Positions 50,490-61,852 of a stretch of DNA of 64,000 bases are shown here, piece after piece (the first letter of the stretch is position 1; each line of letters starts with the position of its first letter). The notes below the pieces were generated by a model. It ran no database searches and was not told the DNA's origin. It saw only the letters and a program-made list of their open reading frames with translations. Source of the stretch: Branchiostoma floridae (lineage: Eukaryota > Chordata > Leptocardii > Amphioxiformes > Branchiostomatidae); NCBI RefSeq assembly GCF_000003815.2, contig NC_049995.1:18436864-18500863 (forward strand), in the 5' to 3' direction. The position numbers and the translations under genes were made by a program.

Positions 50490-51396
50490 CAAGGACCTAT
50501 CAGTGTCCTGATCTCTGCCCCGCCCCTCGGCACGTCCGCGTGACGTGTTAATGATTGACGGACAGAACAAACTCTCAGGAGTGGTCTGAGATGACGTCAC
50601 GGTGGGAGCCAAGCACTGGGAGGTGTAAACAATTACACCACGAGTACAAATTAGGCTTAGCGAGGATTCAACGGTGCTTATTCCACAGATGTTAACGTTG
50701 GTACTTAAAAAGGAGTCTTGTTAAAGGTTAATGTTTAAAGAAACTTAACCCCAGCGTCGGTGATAGTATAATAGCCACATATATTGGTTTACTGGTTTAC
50801 TGAGATACATTTAGCTCATATATATGCCTTCTATGTTTTCAGAATTAGATGACTGGGCGTGTGAAACAGTAGTTTTACACCTGCAGTTTCAATAATCTAT
50901 GTTCTATGAACGTGTAAGTTATTTGTGGCAAGGACTTATCAGTGTCCCGATCTCTGTCCCGCCCCCCGGCACGTCCGCGTGACGCGTTAATGATTGACAG
51001 AGCAAACTCTCCGGAGTGGTCTGAGCTGACGTCAAGGGGAGGGCAAGGACTAGGTTCACAAACAGCTACGGTACAAGTTCTAACTGGGCTTAGTGTGGAT
51101 TGAATGCTGCTCAGTCCTCACAAGTTAACGTGGTTACTTAGACGTGATTATAGTCTAATGTCCCCTTGTCAGACAGGCAGGCACAAGGTCTGAATTGCGC
51201 ATGCGCAGGGCAAAAGGCGAAGGCCCATGACTTGTAGCCAAACGCTCTTGCGTGTCAAGACACATGTCGAAACGTATTTTCTTAATGTCTCATTCACCTT
51301 GAACTTTGACATTTTACCCACAAGGCACCGCAATGTGAATACACATTTTAAAATACAAAAACTTACTCTTCTATCCTGCGTAAATCAGTATAAAAG
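50490..51396 (+). promoter_or_regulatory. Copy 7 proximal region: two CRE-like blocks and TATAAAAG
   Basis: TGACGTCA occurs at 50592-50599 and 51027-51034 (435 bases apart), and TATAAAAG at 51389-51396, 116 bases before the ATG. Confidence 0.65.
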
Positions 51397-51504
51397 TGCA
51401 AGGCTTTAATCCTGCGCCAAGTACACCTTACCTTGTGTCGTACTTAGACGTACAATATGTGCCGATTCCTTGTGTTCAGTGACGTTTTATCGTCTGTTTT
51501 CAGG

Positions 51505-54470
51505 ATGGCAGGTCCGGTCCGAGAAAGAGTCACAGATGCCGACAGGCGCCATTTTGATTTTGTCCAAACCTTGCTCCGTATTTCCGATGAGCTGACAGAA
51601 GAGGAAACGGCAAACGTGAAGATCTTCTGCCTGCATCTCATTCCTAAGGGCCACCTGGCACAGCTCAGGAGAGCAATGGACGTTTTCGTCAAGCTGATGG
51701 AACTGGACAAAATCGACCAGGAGAATCTTGATTTTCTCAAAGAGATCTTGGAAAGAATCGGACGACAGGACCTGATTCAAAATGTTCTGCGCCAGTTCCA
51801 GCCGCCTGGCCGAGAGATTCCGGAAAATCCCGAACTCCAGCCGCCTGGCCGAGAGATTCCGGAAAATCCCGAACTCCAGCAGGGGACAAGTCAAGAGGGG
51901 GCAAATGCAGAAGGTGTGTGACATGTTGAAATCACCTAAAACAAATCAAAAATATCTGCAGAATCTATCTTGCACTTTATTCGTCCCAAAATAACTTTGT
52001 CTTAAAAGATATTGTTCACAATTTTGAAATCTGTAGACACCTTTCTGTAGATATATATTTTATTGGGTATAAACAAATCATTAACTGATTGTTGCAGGAA
52101 ACGCCTACTTGGTTGTGCACGGTGAAGTGCGCATGATCCAGGAAAATCTCGATCGTCTGAGAAACCGCCTAGCAACGTTATCTGGGACCAGAAGGTCACA
52201 GGTCAAGTTCAGAGGTTACAAGAAGCACAAGAGCATTCTGGTGCACTTCTCCATACCGCGGGAGAACACGGAGGTGCTGAGGCACATGGCGGATCACTCC
52301 GACCCGAGACTTGTCTACATGGGCGTCAAGTCACTGCAGATCGACGCTGAGGTTCCCATAAAAGTCCAACAGGGGGCGCCATTGTACGGTGAGTTGATTT
52401 TTTCAGTCTTTATATGTACTCTATTTGTCAATTTTAGACGTTTGCAGGTCCATCACAGGAATGTGGATTTTAAAGTGAGTTTAAATTTCTCTCTTGAAGA
52501 TGCACCATCAAAGACTACAGAGTGTTTTCTTTTAAAAAATCAGCAGTCAATTTTATTCCATTGCTTTCTGACCATCTCCCATATGAATGAAACTGTCAGT
52601 ATCTATGTTAGATATCTGAATAAAGATATTTACTAACTCCAACTAGCAGGTGTTGTACGAGATAATATATCAAACCCTCTGTTTCATCATGACATTTATC
52701 TTTCACTTTTTTGTCCCAGATATCAAGAGGCAACTTCCTGTTGATGACATCGAAGTGGGATGCAGTACCCGGACTAAACACCAGAGGGTGCCCCGGAGCT
52801 GGACCCGCCTGTCTGCCCTGAACCTGTTCTCGGACGCCCTGCCGCTCCATCTGCAGGCAGCCGCGAGTCTGGAGTACCAGGGCTTCTCCTACAGCCTGGT
52901 CCGGGCTCTGGTGCAGAAGGACCGGCTCAGAGAACACCAGATGAGGCAGGCCATCCAGAACCTCAGGAACGCAGAGGTGGATTCCAACACGCTCCGTCAG
53001 AAGGCAGAGGTGGATTCCAACACGCTCCGTCAGAAGGCAGAGGTGGATCCCAACACGCTTCGTCAGAAGTCAGAGGTGGATTCAAACACGATCATGACTT
53101 TGCGCTCCAAACTCAACATCACAGAGAACAGGCTGAAGGAGGCTTTTGAGACGATCGCAGTTCTTGAAGAAAAGCTGCAGCAGGCTCAAGAATACGCAGA
53201 GAAAGTCGCCAAGCAGATGGCATCCCACGTGACGGAGTACAGGGGAGAGAAGCCGCCTGGAGGCTGGCCACAGGAGTACAGGGGAGAGAAGCCGCCTGGA
53301 GGCTGGCCACAGGAGTACAGGGGAGAGAAGCCGCATGGAGGCTGGCCACAGGAGTACAGGGGAGAGAAGCCGCCTGGTGGCTGGTCGACACAAGTTGAAA
53401 CGTCAGATGCAGCTACACAGACACATCTAGCGGATGCTGTTGGTACTACAGGGGGATCTGGAGATGTGGACGACAAGCTTGGAGAAGATCCGACTGTAAA
53501 GGAAGAAGACAAGGGAACTGCAAGGCAAGACTCTGGCAGTGGGGGCGATGGAAGAGAGGAATTTCTCGGTACAGAAGCACCCGAGCAAGAGCGCCACACA
53601 GCGGGGACAAAAGGAGCGGCATCTGCCTCTACTGGGGACTGGAAACAGGGTGTGATCACTTTTGGTGGGAAAGGATCACAACCTGGAAAATTTTATTACC
53701 CGCGCGGGGTTGTGGTGTCGCCTAGCAACGAGATATCTGTTGCTGATATAGACAACAGGCGAGTCCAAGTCCACAGCACAGAGGGTGTTTACCTGCGCTA
53801 CTTCCCAACAGTTGTACCGGGTACAGGGGATAAGGTCATGAAACCACATGATGTCTGTATGGACGGTAACAGCACGCTGTGGGTGGTGGGGCGAGGAGAG
53901 ACAGCCCACCATGTTGTACAGTACAGCACGGACGGGACCGCCATGGCGGGGTTTGACCTGGAGAAGATCAGTTATTTCCGCGGAATTGCAGTGGACATGC
54001 GCACTAACCACATCTTGGTGACTGATGCAGACCGCGGTGCAGTTCTTGTGTTCCGTCCGGACGGCTCCCTGGTTCGGACAGTCCGGCATCCACGGGGGGA
54101 GATGACAGCCCCGGGGTACATCACTATGGACGGGGAAGGGAACTTTCTTGTGTCGGACTCGGACAGTCACTGTGTCTACGTGTATGACGAGTCTGGGAAG
54201 TTCCTGTTCCAGTTCGGAGGTTGGGGAAGTGGTGAAGGTCAGCTGAGTGGTACCCGCGGCATCTGTACAGACAGCTCGGGGCACATCATCGTGGCGGACT
54301 CATCAACGTGGGTTCAGATCTTCACACGTCACGGCGAGTTTGTCCGAACCGTCCGTACCGGGTCTTCCCGTACTTGGTTTCGGCCGGAAGGCCTGGCTGT
54401 GGGACCGGAAGGGCAGCTGGTGGTGACCAGTCTGTCGAATCACACAGTGATTGTTTTTCCTAACTGCTGA
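51505..54470 (+). CDS. Copy 7: DED - exon B - coiled coil - NHL protein (816 aa)
   Basis: Exons are 51505-51913, 52098-52388 and 52720-54470. The DED exon has two PPGREIPENPELQ units and a weaker donor, GAAG|GTGTGT. Exon B is the 291-base form shared with copy 6. Exon C starts with an Ile codon (DIKRQLP) where others have Val. It carries three AEVDSNTLRQK-type units plus SEVDSNTIMT, four GEKP-GGW units and a TQT motif. The NHL domain (about 544-816) has two oddities. The blade 5 loop reads ADSSTWVQIF, one residue short. Six extra residues (SSRTWF region) sit between blades 5 and 6. An in-frame ATG at 51457 would add 16 residues. Confidence 0.88.
52971..53069 (+). repeat. 33-bp coding repeat, 3 units, copy 7 coiled coil
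   Basis: Three AEVDSNTLRQK-type units. The third has Pro for Ser (EVDPNT), which would disturb the helix locally, and the following unit begins SEVDSNT. Confidence 0.92.
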
Positions 54471-54880
54471 ACAAAAAACATATTTGATAAGGACTTGATT
54501 TGTTCCTACACCAATAGACCTTTTGGATTTTTCTGAGCTATTTACAAAGCAGCAATGAATCACTTAATTATTGTTTTGTCAGCTTCCGTCCGTCTGCTGC
54601 TGAATCTGACCTCCCAACATACTTACCCAATATGCCCCCATGGTTTCCAGACACTGATAGAGTCAACCACTGTCGCATAAATTGTACTATGAGCATGATA
54701 GTATGTATTGAATTAAGCTTTAGAAATATGGATAACAAAGTGAGCTTCAGGGAATCACTGATCTTCTTCAGGATGACTGATGAATCCAATAACTTAACGA
54801 TGATAAGGAGAATGGCAAATTCCTCACAGACTGAGGTTTTCCTTCATGTTAGCCGGTGATCACGAGTATCCAAACTGCAG

Positions 54881-55647
54881 TTTAGAGAGAGAGAGAGAGA
54901 TTGGTTTATTTGTTTCACAGCCAACAAAGCCGAATAATGAGGCTCGTTTACATTTACCTTATTGCTACTCACAAGAACATTATAACATAAACAATACAAA
55001 TAAGACGTGTAGCATGAATATCATAATGAGTAAATATTGCAGATACGAATACAGTGCCTAAAAGGCAAATTGAAATAGGGTTAAAACTATACATATGAAA
55101 AGTCTGATCATGCTAAAACTGATTGACTTGTCCTACAACGTTAGTTAAAACAGGTTGTCCTGGTGGAGTATATACATAGAGTCTATAGTTCGTTCAATTA
55201 CTTGATCATTGCTGGTATAGCGCTGGTTAGGTAGCGGTTAGTCCCAGTAGGTTGTTGGTATCGCGCAGAGTTGCGGAGTTGCCTGCCGTGCTGTTGTCCA
55301 CGGGTAGGGGGCAGTCATGTGGAGAAACGAGGAGACCTTTCAACTCTCAAGGCAAAGTCAGTACAGAGTTTCTGTCTACGTTTTGAAAGGCGCTCAAGGC
55401 GGATGTGCTGGAGAGCTGCTGCGTAAGAGACGAACTGACTCCATCATCAACCTGCAGGCCCTTCGCTGCATCCGCTCCAAGGCGGCCGACTGTCTCTGAG
55501 TGAGTGCTGAAGCCCAGCATTGGGCGGCGTACTCGAGTAACGGTCTTATGTAACCACAGTATATGGTGTTTAGGTCTGCGATCGGCACCCCGGAACGGCG
55601 CAACTTGCTGATGACGACCAGCCTTTTGCTACTTTTACTGTTTAATT
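54881..55647 (-). mobile_element. 5'-truncated non-LTR retrotransposon (CR1/L2-like LINE) in copy 7 3' flank
   Basis: On the minus strand, 55630-55394 encodes the end of a reverse transcriptase (YIRPLLEYAAQCW, then LERMQRRACRLMM). After a frameshift, homology resumes as RLSKRRQKLCTDFALRVERS and continues past a stop to about 55210. The 3' end is a (TC)n run, seen as GA repeats at 54884-54900 on the plus strand. ACTGCAG at 54874-54880 and 55648-55654 is a likely target-site duplication. The element is dead. Confidence 0.8.
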
Positions 55648-56478
55648 ACTGCAGCTGGTGATGGTTCAGGATGCGCGACATTTATCACCTGTAACATCAA
55701 GTATAATTAGCTGATCAAACAAATGCTCAATACTGCATACAGGTCTCTACACCATGTCAAACGATTGCACAATAGCATGTCTTTTGTATCAGCGGTTGAA
55801 TCTCTTGTGACTGAATTGGGTCCTGTGTGAAACATAATCAGTATTTCACCAATTAAAGTTATACCTGCGTTACATGAAATCGTTGTGGTTCTCTGTGGTC
55901 TAACTTATGATATGCACAAACCATAGTTTTGATCCCTATTTAACATATAATAATAGTGCTAGTAATAACAGTGCCGCCATTCATTTCATCTCCAAGCAGA
56001 TGATGATGAATGGTTTATTAGGTTAAGAATCTCTTGCAGCCTGTTGGCTGAATTGCGGATTTCATACAGATAATTGTTTTCCAGCCAGAACTAATTCTGG
56101 AAACATTAAACATCTATATCATCAATTATATATCAAACATTGAAATATAACGTTTAAAATTCTGACATTGATAAAACTTATATAGATGTTTGTAGGAAAG
56201 ATGTCTGCCACAGGTTTATATAGAGATGGCAGATGTATCTTCACACCTAGCGGATACTGATGGTAGAACAGGGATGAGCTCTTTTGCAAACCCAGTTTAC
56301 CTGTATTACAAGTCACATATGTGCGACGACGCTCATTAAGCATTAGTGACAACTTTCACCCTCATCCGAACTATTTTCGCCACTAGCGGGTAATGAACCC
56401 TTAGCTATGCAATCAGAATTTAACCTGCGGAATCGGAATCAAAGTCAAAATAATACGGACTTTGCTTTTGCTACCTTT

Positions 56479-56681
56479 AGGCTTAGGTCACATTTCCAAA
56501 CCGGGGCCCGGCCGGGCAGCTTTCGGGAGCGAAAAGAATGATATAAAAGACATCAAAATACATCAAATGTCAAAATAAGATTCAATGGCATAATATGTGT
56601 ATATTTCTACGTATACATTTTAATTTTTCGTTTCTTAAAACATCCCAAACGGGCCCCGGTTTGGAAATGTGACCTAAGCCT
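56479..56681. mobile_element. 203-bp MITE with 32-bp perfect inverted ends
   Basis: The ends at 56479-56510 and 56650-56681 are exact inverse copies (key parts AGGCTTAGGTCAC and CCGGGGCCCG). The AT-rich centre has no coding frame. No clear target duplication is visible. Confidence 0.85.
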
Positions 56682-56829
56682 TACTGGAACATCAGTCACC
56701 TGACCGCAAGTGTTTGCTCCTGTAGTACCGGCAGTATCCGCTAGGTGCAAAGCTGCACTTGCCACTACCACATTACCCAGCGGCCATGATCAAAGTCTGA
56801 CGAGTACCGAGTTTGCCTTTCAACTGCCG

Positions 56830-56947
56830 CGTTTAGTGCTATCTATTTTAGTCCCCATACAGGAGACATCTGAGGAAGTTTGTCTTAAAGAATCAAACTG
56901 ACACTGGTTACGTCTTAAGAAGTCAGTCTTACCGTTACGTCACACAG
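56830..56947 (+). promoter_or_regulatory. Copy 8 distal first exon, type 1
   Basis: The type 1 leader (CATACAGGAGACATCTGAGG) ends at the donor CACACAG|GTGAGT at 56947/56948. The TATA position reads CTATCTATTTTA and is weak. Confidence 0.6.
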
Positions 56948-57609
56948 GTGAGTTTTACAGTACAGGTGAGAAATGTTCACTTTAGTCAAGCGGCCGTTTT
57001 AGGTCAATAACATGAAAAGGATTTTAGTACATGTGAGACCTTCATTGTTCTTTACGTGCCGTGGTTGGGAAGGAGTAACAACTTTTAATTCGGAAAATAA
57101 GATGGTAACAAATTCTAGAAAGTTTGCGTTTCGTTATATTGAGGATATATGGACATTTGTTACTAGTAAACGTGACACGAAATTACTGGAATAGTGACGT
57201 TTAGGTGTTCAGCACGCACAGCCATGCAGTGTTTCCCAACTCGCATGTGGCTACTTCTGACAGAGACAAACACATTTATCACTTGCTGTTGTAACACACT
57301 ATGTTTATTAGGAGTTAGTTCATAGATGATCATCCTCTCTCCTTGTCATTATGGTCATTTTTTTGCATCTACCAGTATCAACATGTCAGTCTCCGCCCCT
57401 TCCGAAGCACAAGTTAATCATTGTTGAACAAACATTCCAACGTCGGTGAGCCGATAATAACCACATAAATCTCTTCTGTGTTACACTATGTTTCAGTCGC
57501 TAGCTGACTGGGTATGGAAAAATGTAGTTTTTTTGCACCTGAAATTTGAATAATTTAATGTGTTTTGAAGACGTAAGATGATAAACGTGTTTACGTTACT
57601 AGTACTTGT

Positions 57610-58076
57610 GGCAATGACCTATCAGTGTCCTGATCTCTGCCCCGCCCCTCGGCACGTCCGCGTGACGCGTTAATGATTGATGGACAGAACAAACTCTCCG
57701 GAGTGGTCTGAGCTGACGTCACGGTGAGGTCAAAGTGCTCGGAGATTTACAAACAACTGCAGTACAAGTTCCACTTGGGCTGAGTGTGGATTGAATGCTG
57801 TCCAGTCCCCAGGAGTTAACGCTGTTACTTTGATATGATTACAGTAGAACGTATCTTTGTCAGATATCCAGAAAGAAGACAGTAAGCTGGTACAAGTTTT
57901 GAACTGCGTACGCGCAGGGTCAAAGGTAAGGGCCCCTGACCGGTAATCATGAGTTCTTGTGTTGTTGGGGGCCTTCAACTCTTAGGAATCATCCACAATG
58001 CGTGACTGTGAATGCCAATTTCAAAATGCAAGTACTTTATTCTTTATCATTGTACCCTGCGCAGATTGCTATAAAG
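57610..58076 (+). promoter_or_regulatory. Copy 8 proximal region: CRE-like block and TATAAAG
   Basis: There is a single block with TGACGTCA at 57714-57721. TATAAAG lies at 58070-58076, 118 bases before the ATG. This segment closely matches the second block of copy 6. Confidence 0.62.
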
Positions 58077-58187
58077 CTTTGTGGCTATCATCCAGTAGTT
58101 ATATGTATACCTTACCTACTAGTACTTAGACGTACAATGTGTGCAGAATATGATGAGTTCAGTTCAGTTTTATCGTCTGTTTTCAGG

Positions 58188-59637
58188 ATGGCAGGTCCGG
58201 TTCGAGAAAGAGTTACAGATGCCGACAGGCGCCATTTTGATTTTGTAAAAACCTTGCTCCGTATTTCCGATGCACTCACGGAAGAAGAAACGGCAAACGT
58301 GAAGTTGTTTTGTCTGCATCTGATTCCTGAAGGCCATGCGGAACAGCTGAAGCGGGCAGTGGACGTTTTCCACAAGCTGATAAAAATGGACAAAATCGAC
58401 CAGGAGAATCTCGACTTTCTCGAAGAGATCTTAGAAGGAATCGGACGACAGGACCTGATTCGGGACGTTCTGCAGCAGTTCCAGCCGCCTGACCGAGAGA
58501 TTCCGGAAAATACCGAACTGCAGCCGGGAAGTAACGCCGTGAGTGCAAGTGAAAGAGGTAAGTAAAATCAGCATTTTTCTGGTAACACTTTAAAGGTGCA
58601 TACAACGGTTAACATGACAGTTCTTACCTCGAAGGATATACTTTCAACCGTATCGCAAAATCAATTGACATTTTTCTTTTCTTTTTGTAGTACTGTAATC
58701 AACCTTTGGCTTCAACATTGGCTAAAGCGATAGAACAAATGCTGTTTTCGTTACAGAAGCATCCAAGGAAGAGCGACACACAGCTGAGACAGAAGGAGCG
58801 GCAGCTGGCTCTACTGGGGACTTCATACAGGGTGCGATCACATTTGGTGGGAAAGGATCAGAACCTGGAAAGTTTTGGCACCCAGGTGGCGTCGTGGTGT
58901 CGCCTAGCAACGAGATATTCGTGGCTGATCACATCAACGAGCGAGTCCAAGTCCATAGCACGGAGGGGGTTTACCTGCGCCACTTCCCAACAGTTGTACC
59001 GGGTACAGGGGACACGGACATGATGCCGCATGGTATTTGTATGGACGGTAACGGCACGCTGTGGGTAGTGGGACGAGGAGAGAAAGCTGGTCATGTTGTA
59101 CAGTACAGCACGGACGGGACCGCCATGGCGGGGTTTGAGAAGAGCCATGATTACCGTGGTATAGCAGTGGACATGCGCACTAACCACATCCTGGTGGCTG
59201 ATCCAGACGCCGGTGAAGTTCATGTGTTCCGTCCGGACGGCTCCCTGGTGCGGACAGTCCGGCATCCACGGGGTGGGGAGATGACACGCCCCGGGTACGT
59301 CACTGTGGACGGGGAAGGGAACATTCTTGTGTCGGACTGGGACAGTAACTCTGTCTACGTGTATGACGAGTCCGGGAAGTTCCTGTTCCAGTTCGGAGGG
59401 AAGGGAAGTGGTGAAGGTCAGCTAATGAATCCCCTCGGCATCTGCACAGACAGCTCGGGGTACATCCTCGTGGCGGATTCTGGGAACGACAGGATTCAGA
59501 TCTTCACACGTCACAGCGAGTTTGTCCGGACCCTCCGTACTGGGTCTAACCCGGAAGGCCTGGCTGTGGGACCGGAAGGGCAGCTGGTTGTGACTGATTG
59601 CTATAACCACACTGTGACTGTATTTCCTAACTACTGA
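58188..59637 (+). CDS. Copy 8: compact DED-NHL fusion (416 aa), exon B and coiled coil lost
   Basis: Exons are 58188-58557 and 58757-59637. The DED exon ends GAAAGAG|GTAAGT in phase 1. The next usable acceptor is TTCGTTACAG at 58756, and reading from 58757 in the matching phase gives EASKEERHTAETEGAAAG and then a complete NHL propeller (about residues 149-416). In full copies the same place is coding sequence, GGTACAGAAGCACCC, inside exon C. An internal deletion has therefore removed exon B, the helical part, the coiled coil and the linker, and former coding bases now serve as a splice acceptor. The frame is intact to the stop. The product could bind whatever the propeller binds but lacks the self-association segment, so it may act as a monomeric or interfering form; that is inference. 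Confidence 0.8.
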
Positions 59638-60105
59638 GTTCCTGACCACTGAGTAAGATCTTTGATAAAGATTGAATGTTGACAGGACTTACCCATTCCA
59701 ACCAATTATCCGGTCTACTTCGTGATGACTGAGGAACGGATGGACGGGGCGGAGGGCGGTACCGACTTCCTACGACCTTTGACCCATCGCTCAGGCAATA
59801 TTTTTTCGAAAATCACGTGTTCTCGGAAATTGAGTCCAACTTCTATCTGTTCCCATCTGTTTCGTCAGTCATCCTGAAGAAGACTTGAGGATTCGGTGAT
59901 TCCCGAAAGCTCATTTTGTTATCCATCTTCATATTGCTTCGTTCAACTACATAGATCTATGCTTAAAATACACTTTATGCGAAAGTCGAATCTTTTTAAT
60001 ACCAAACGTGTCTAAAAACCATGGTAACTTTTGGGATATGTCTGATTGACAGATCAAAGCTTTATTAATTGATTATTGCTTCGTAAATAGCTTTGCAGAC
60101 TCAAA

Positions 60106-60268
60106 NNNNNNNNNNNNNNNNNNNNNNNNNNNNNNNNNNNNNNNNNNNNNNNNNNNNNNNNNNNNNNNNNNNNNNNNNNNNNNNNNNNNNNNNNNNNNNN
60201 NNNNNNNNNNNNNNNNNNNNNNNNNNNNNNNNNNNNNNNNNNNNNNNNNNNNNNNNNNNNNNNNNNNN
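60106..60268. other. Assembly gap (163 N)
   Basis: Run of N in the 3' flank of copy 8. By comparison with the copy 3 flank (about 21605-21770) it should hold ordinary spacer. Confidence 0.99.
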
Positions 60269-60512
60269 TTCAGTTTGGGCGATGATAACGACTATCCAAC
60301 CTGCAGTGTACCGATGATGGTATACGATGTGATAATTTTTTTTTTACCTGTAACATCACCATTTATCATCGGGTAAACAATTAGATACAACATAAATGTC
60401 TCTGCACCATGCCTAAAGATCGCACATTAACACGTCTTTGGTATCAGCGGTTGAATTTCTTGGGAATTGAATTGAAATGTATACTTTACGTTGCTGTATT
60501 CAGTTTTCAACG

Positions 60513-60518
60513 AATAAA
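60513..60518 (+). promoter_or_regulatory. Poly(A) signal, copy 8
   Basis: AATAAA about 875 bases after the stop. The flank is nearly the same as that of copy 3. The assembly gap lies between this signal and the stop. Confidence 0.55.
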
Positions 60519-61379
60519 AGGTATGCTTTCTTTGCATGAAATGATCATACTAGTAGTTCTTTGTGGTCTTACTTATGATAATGAGAACCAACCATGATTT
60601 CGGACCCGTTACACATAACACCCGACAAAAAGGCGTTACCAAAGAAAAGCATTGATAGACGTAAAATATCTCACAAGGACTTCTAGCGGTAAATGATGAA
60701 ACTGAATGCTATTAAACTGAATGAACTGAATGTTCTATAGAAATAAACAACGAGATTCTGCAATACCATCGCGGACTGGGCTTCAAATAAGGACCAACGA
60801 GGTTCTTAAAAGAAGGTATATATCAACTGCCTTATCTAATTCGTGTGGGAACAAATCGGCCTTGTCGTAACATTGTAGAACATCCTTGTAACGAGAAAGT
60901 TTAACGAACAATTTGTCAGAATGTTGGTTGTGTTATAAACATAGTGCCGCCATTTAATCTCGAAGCAGATGTTGGAAAGAAACATTTGGGCCCCTAGTAT
61001 ATGTCGAGATGCAACTTGTACTACAGGGATTAGCTTTTCAATAGAATATAATTCACCTCTTTTACAAATCACATATGTACGGCGACGCCCATTTAGAATT
61101 AATGGAAACGCTAGCTTATTGTATCCCGAACTGTTTTGTCACTAGCGGATCAAACCTCGCTATGCAATCAGACTCCAGCGGTCGGCATCAAAGTCCAGCG
61201 GATACAGAGTTCGCTACAAACCTGCCATGTTTACTCGTATTTCAGTCAACATACCGGAGAGACTTATTCATGTAGTACCGGCAGTATCCGCTAGGTGCGT
61301 AGCTGCAGCTGCCATCCCGACATTACCCAGTGGCCATGATCAAAGTCTAACGGGTACCTAGTTGGTTTCCACCTGCCAC

Positions 61380-61492
61380 GTTTACTGGTATATCAGTCAC
61401 CAGACAGGAGACATCTAAGAAATTTTGTCTTGAGGAATCAGACCAACACTGGTTACGTCTTAAGGAGTTTGTCTTACTGTCACGTCACACAG
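61380..61492 (+). promoter_or_regulatory. Copy 9 distal first exon, type 1
   Basis: A TATATC stretch is followed by the type 1 leader, with the donor CACACAG|GTGAGT at 61492/61493. Confidence 0.6.
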
Positions 61493-61852
61493 GTGAGTTT
61501 TTAAACCTGCTTCACTACAGGTGAGAAACGTTTGACGTGGCACTTCAGCTAGGCGGCCATTTTAGGTCAACGACCTGAGAATACATTTCCTTTATTTTGA
61601 GACTTTCGTTCCATTTTATGTGGTGAAAGTTTTGATAAAAGGAATTCAGAGAAATTTTAATGGATTCCTTTATTTACAAAGCCTGATTGTGAATCTGACA
61701 CAAAGCGACCACATAAAAGTCTTCTAAGCTACTTTGAATGGGTAGGCGGTAGGATAGTTTTGAATTACAATTTAATGGTATTCACAGTTGCACTTTGGAT
61801 ATTTTAATCATGATGATGTTAATAGGATAATGATCATTTAAGTATCTCATTG

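Larger units (their letters stand above)
59638..61379. other. Spacer after copy 8
   Basis: No gene is seen. It is near-identical to the copy 3 flank, interrupted by the N gap, and ends in the conserved upstream of the copy 9 type 1 promoter. Confidence 0.6.

Noticed and set aside
60093-60317. Frame reading across the N gap
   Set aside because: It consists of undetermined bases.
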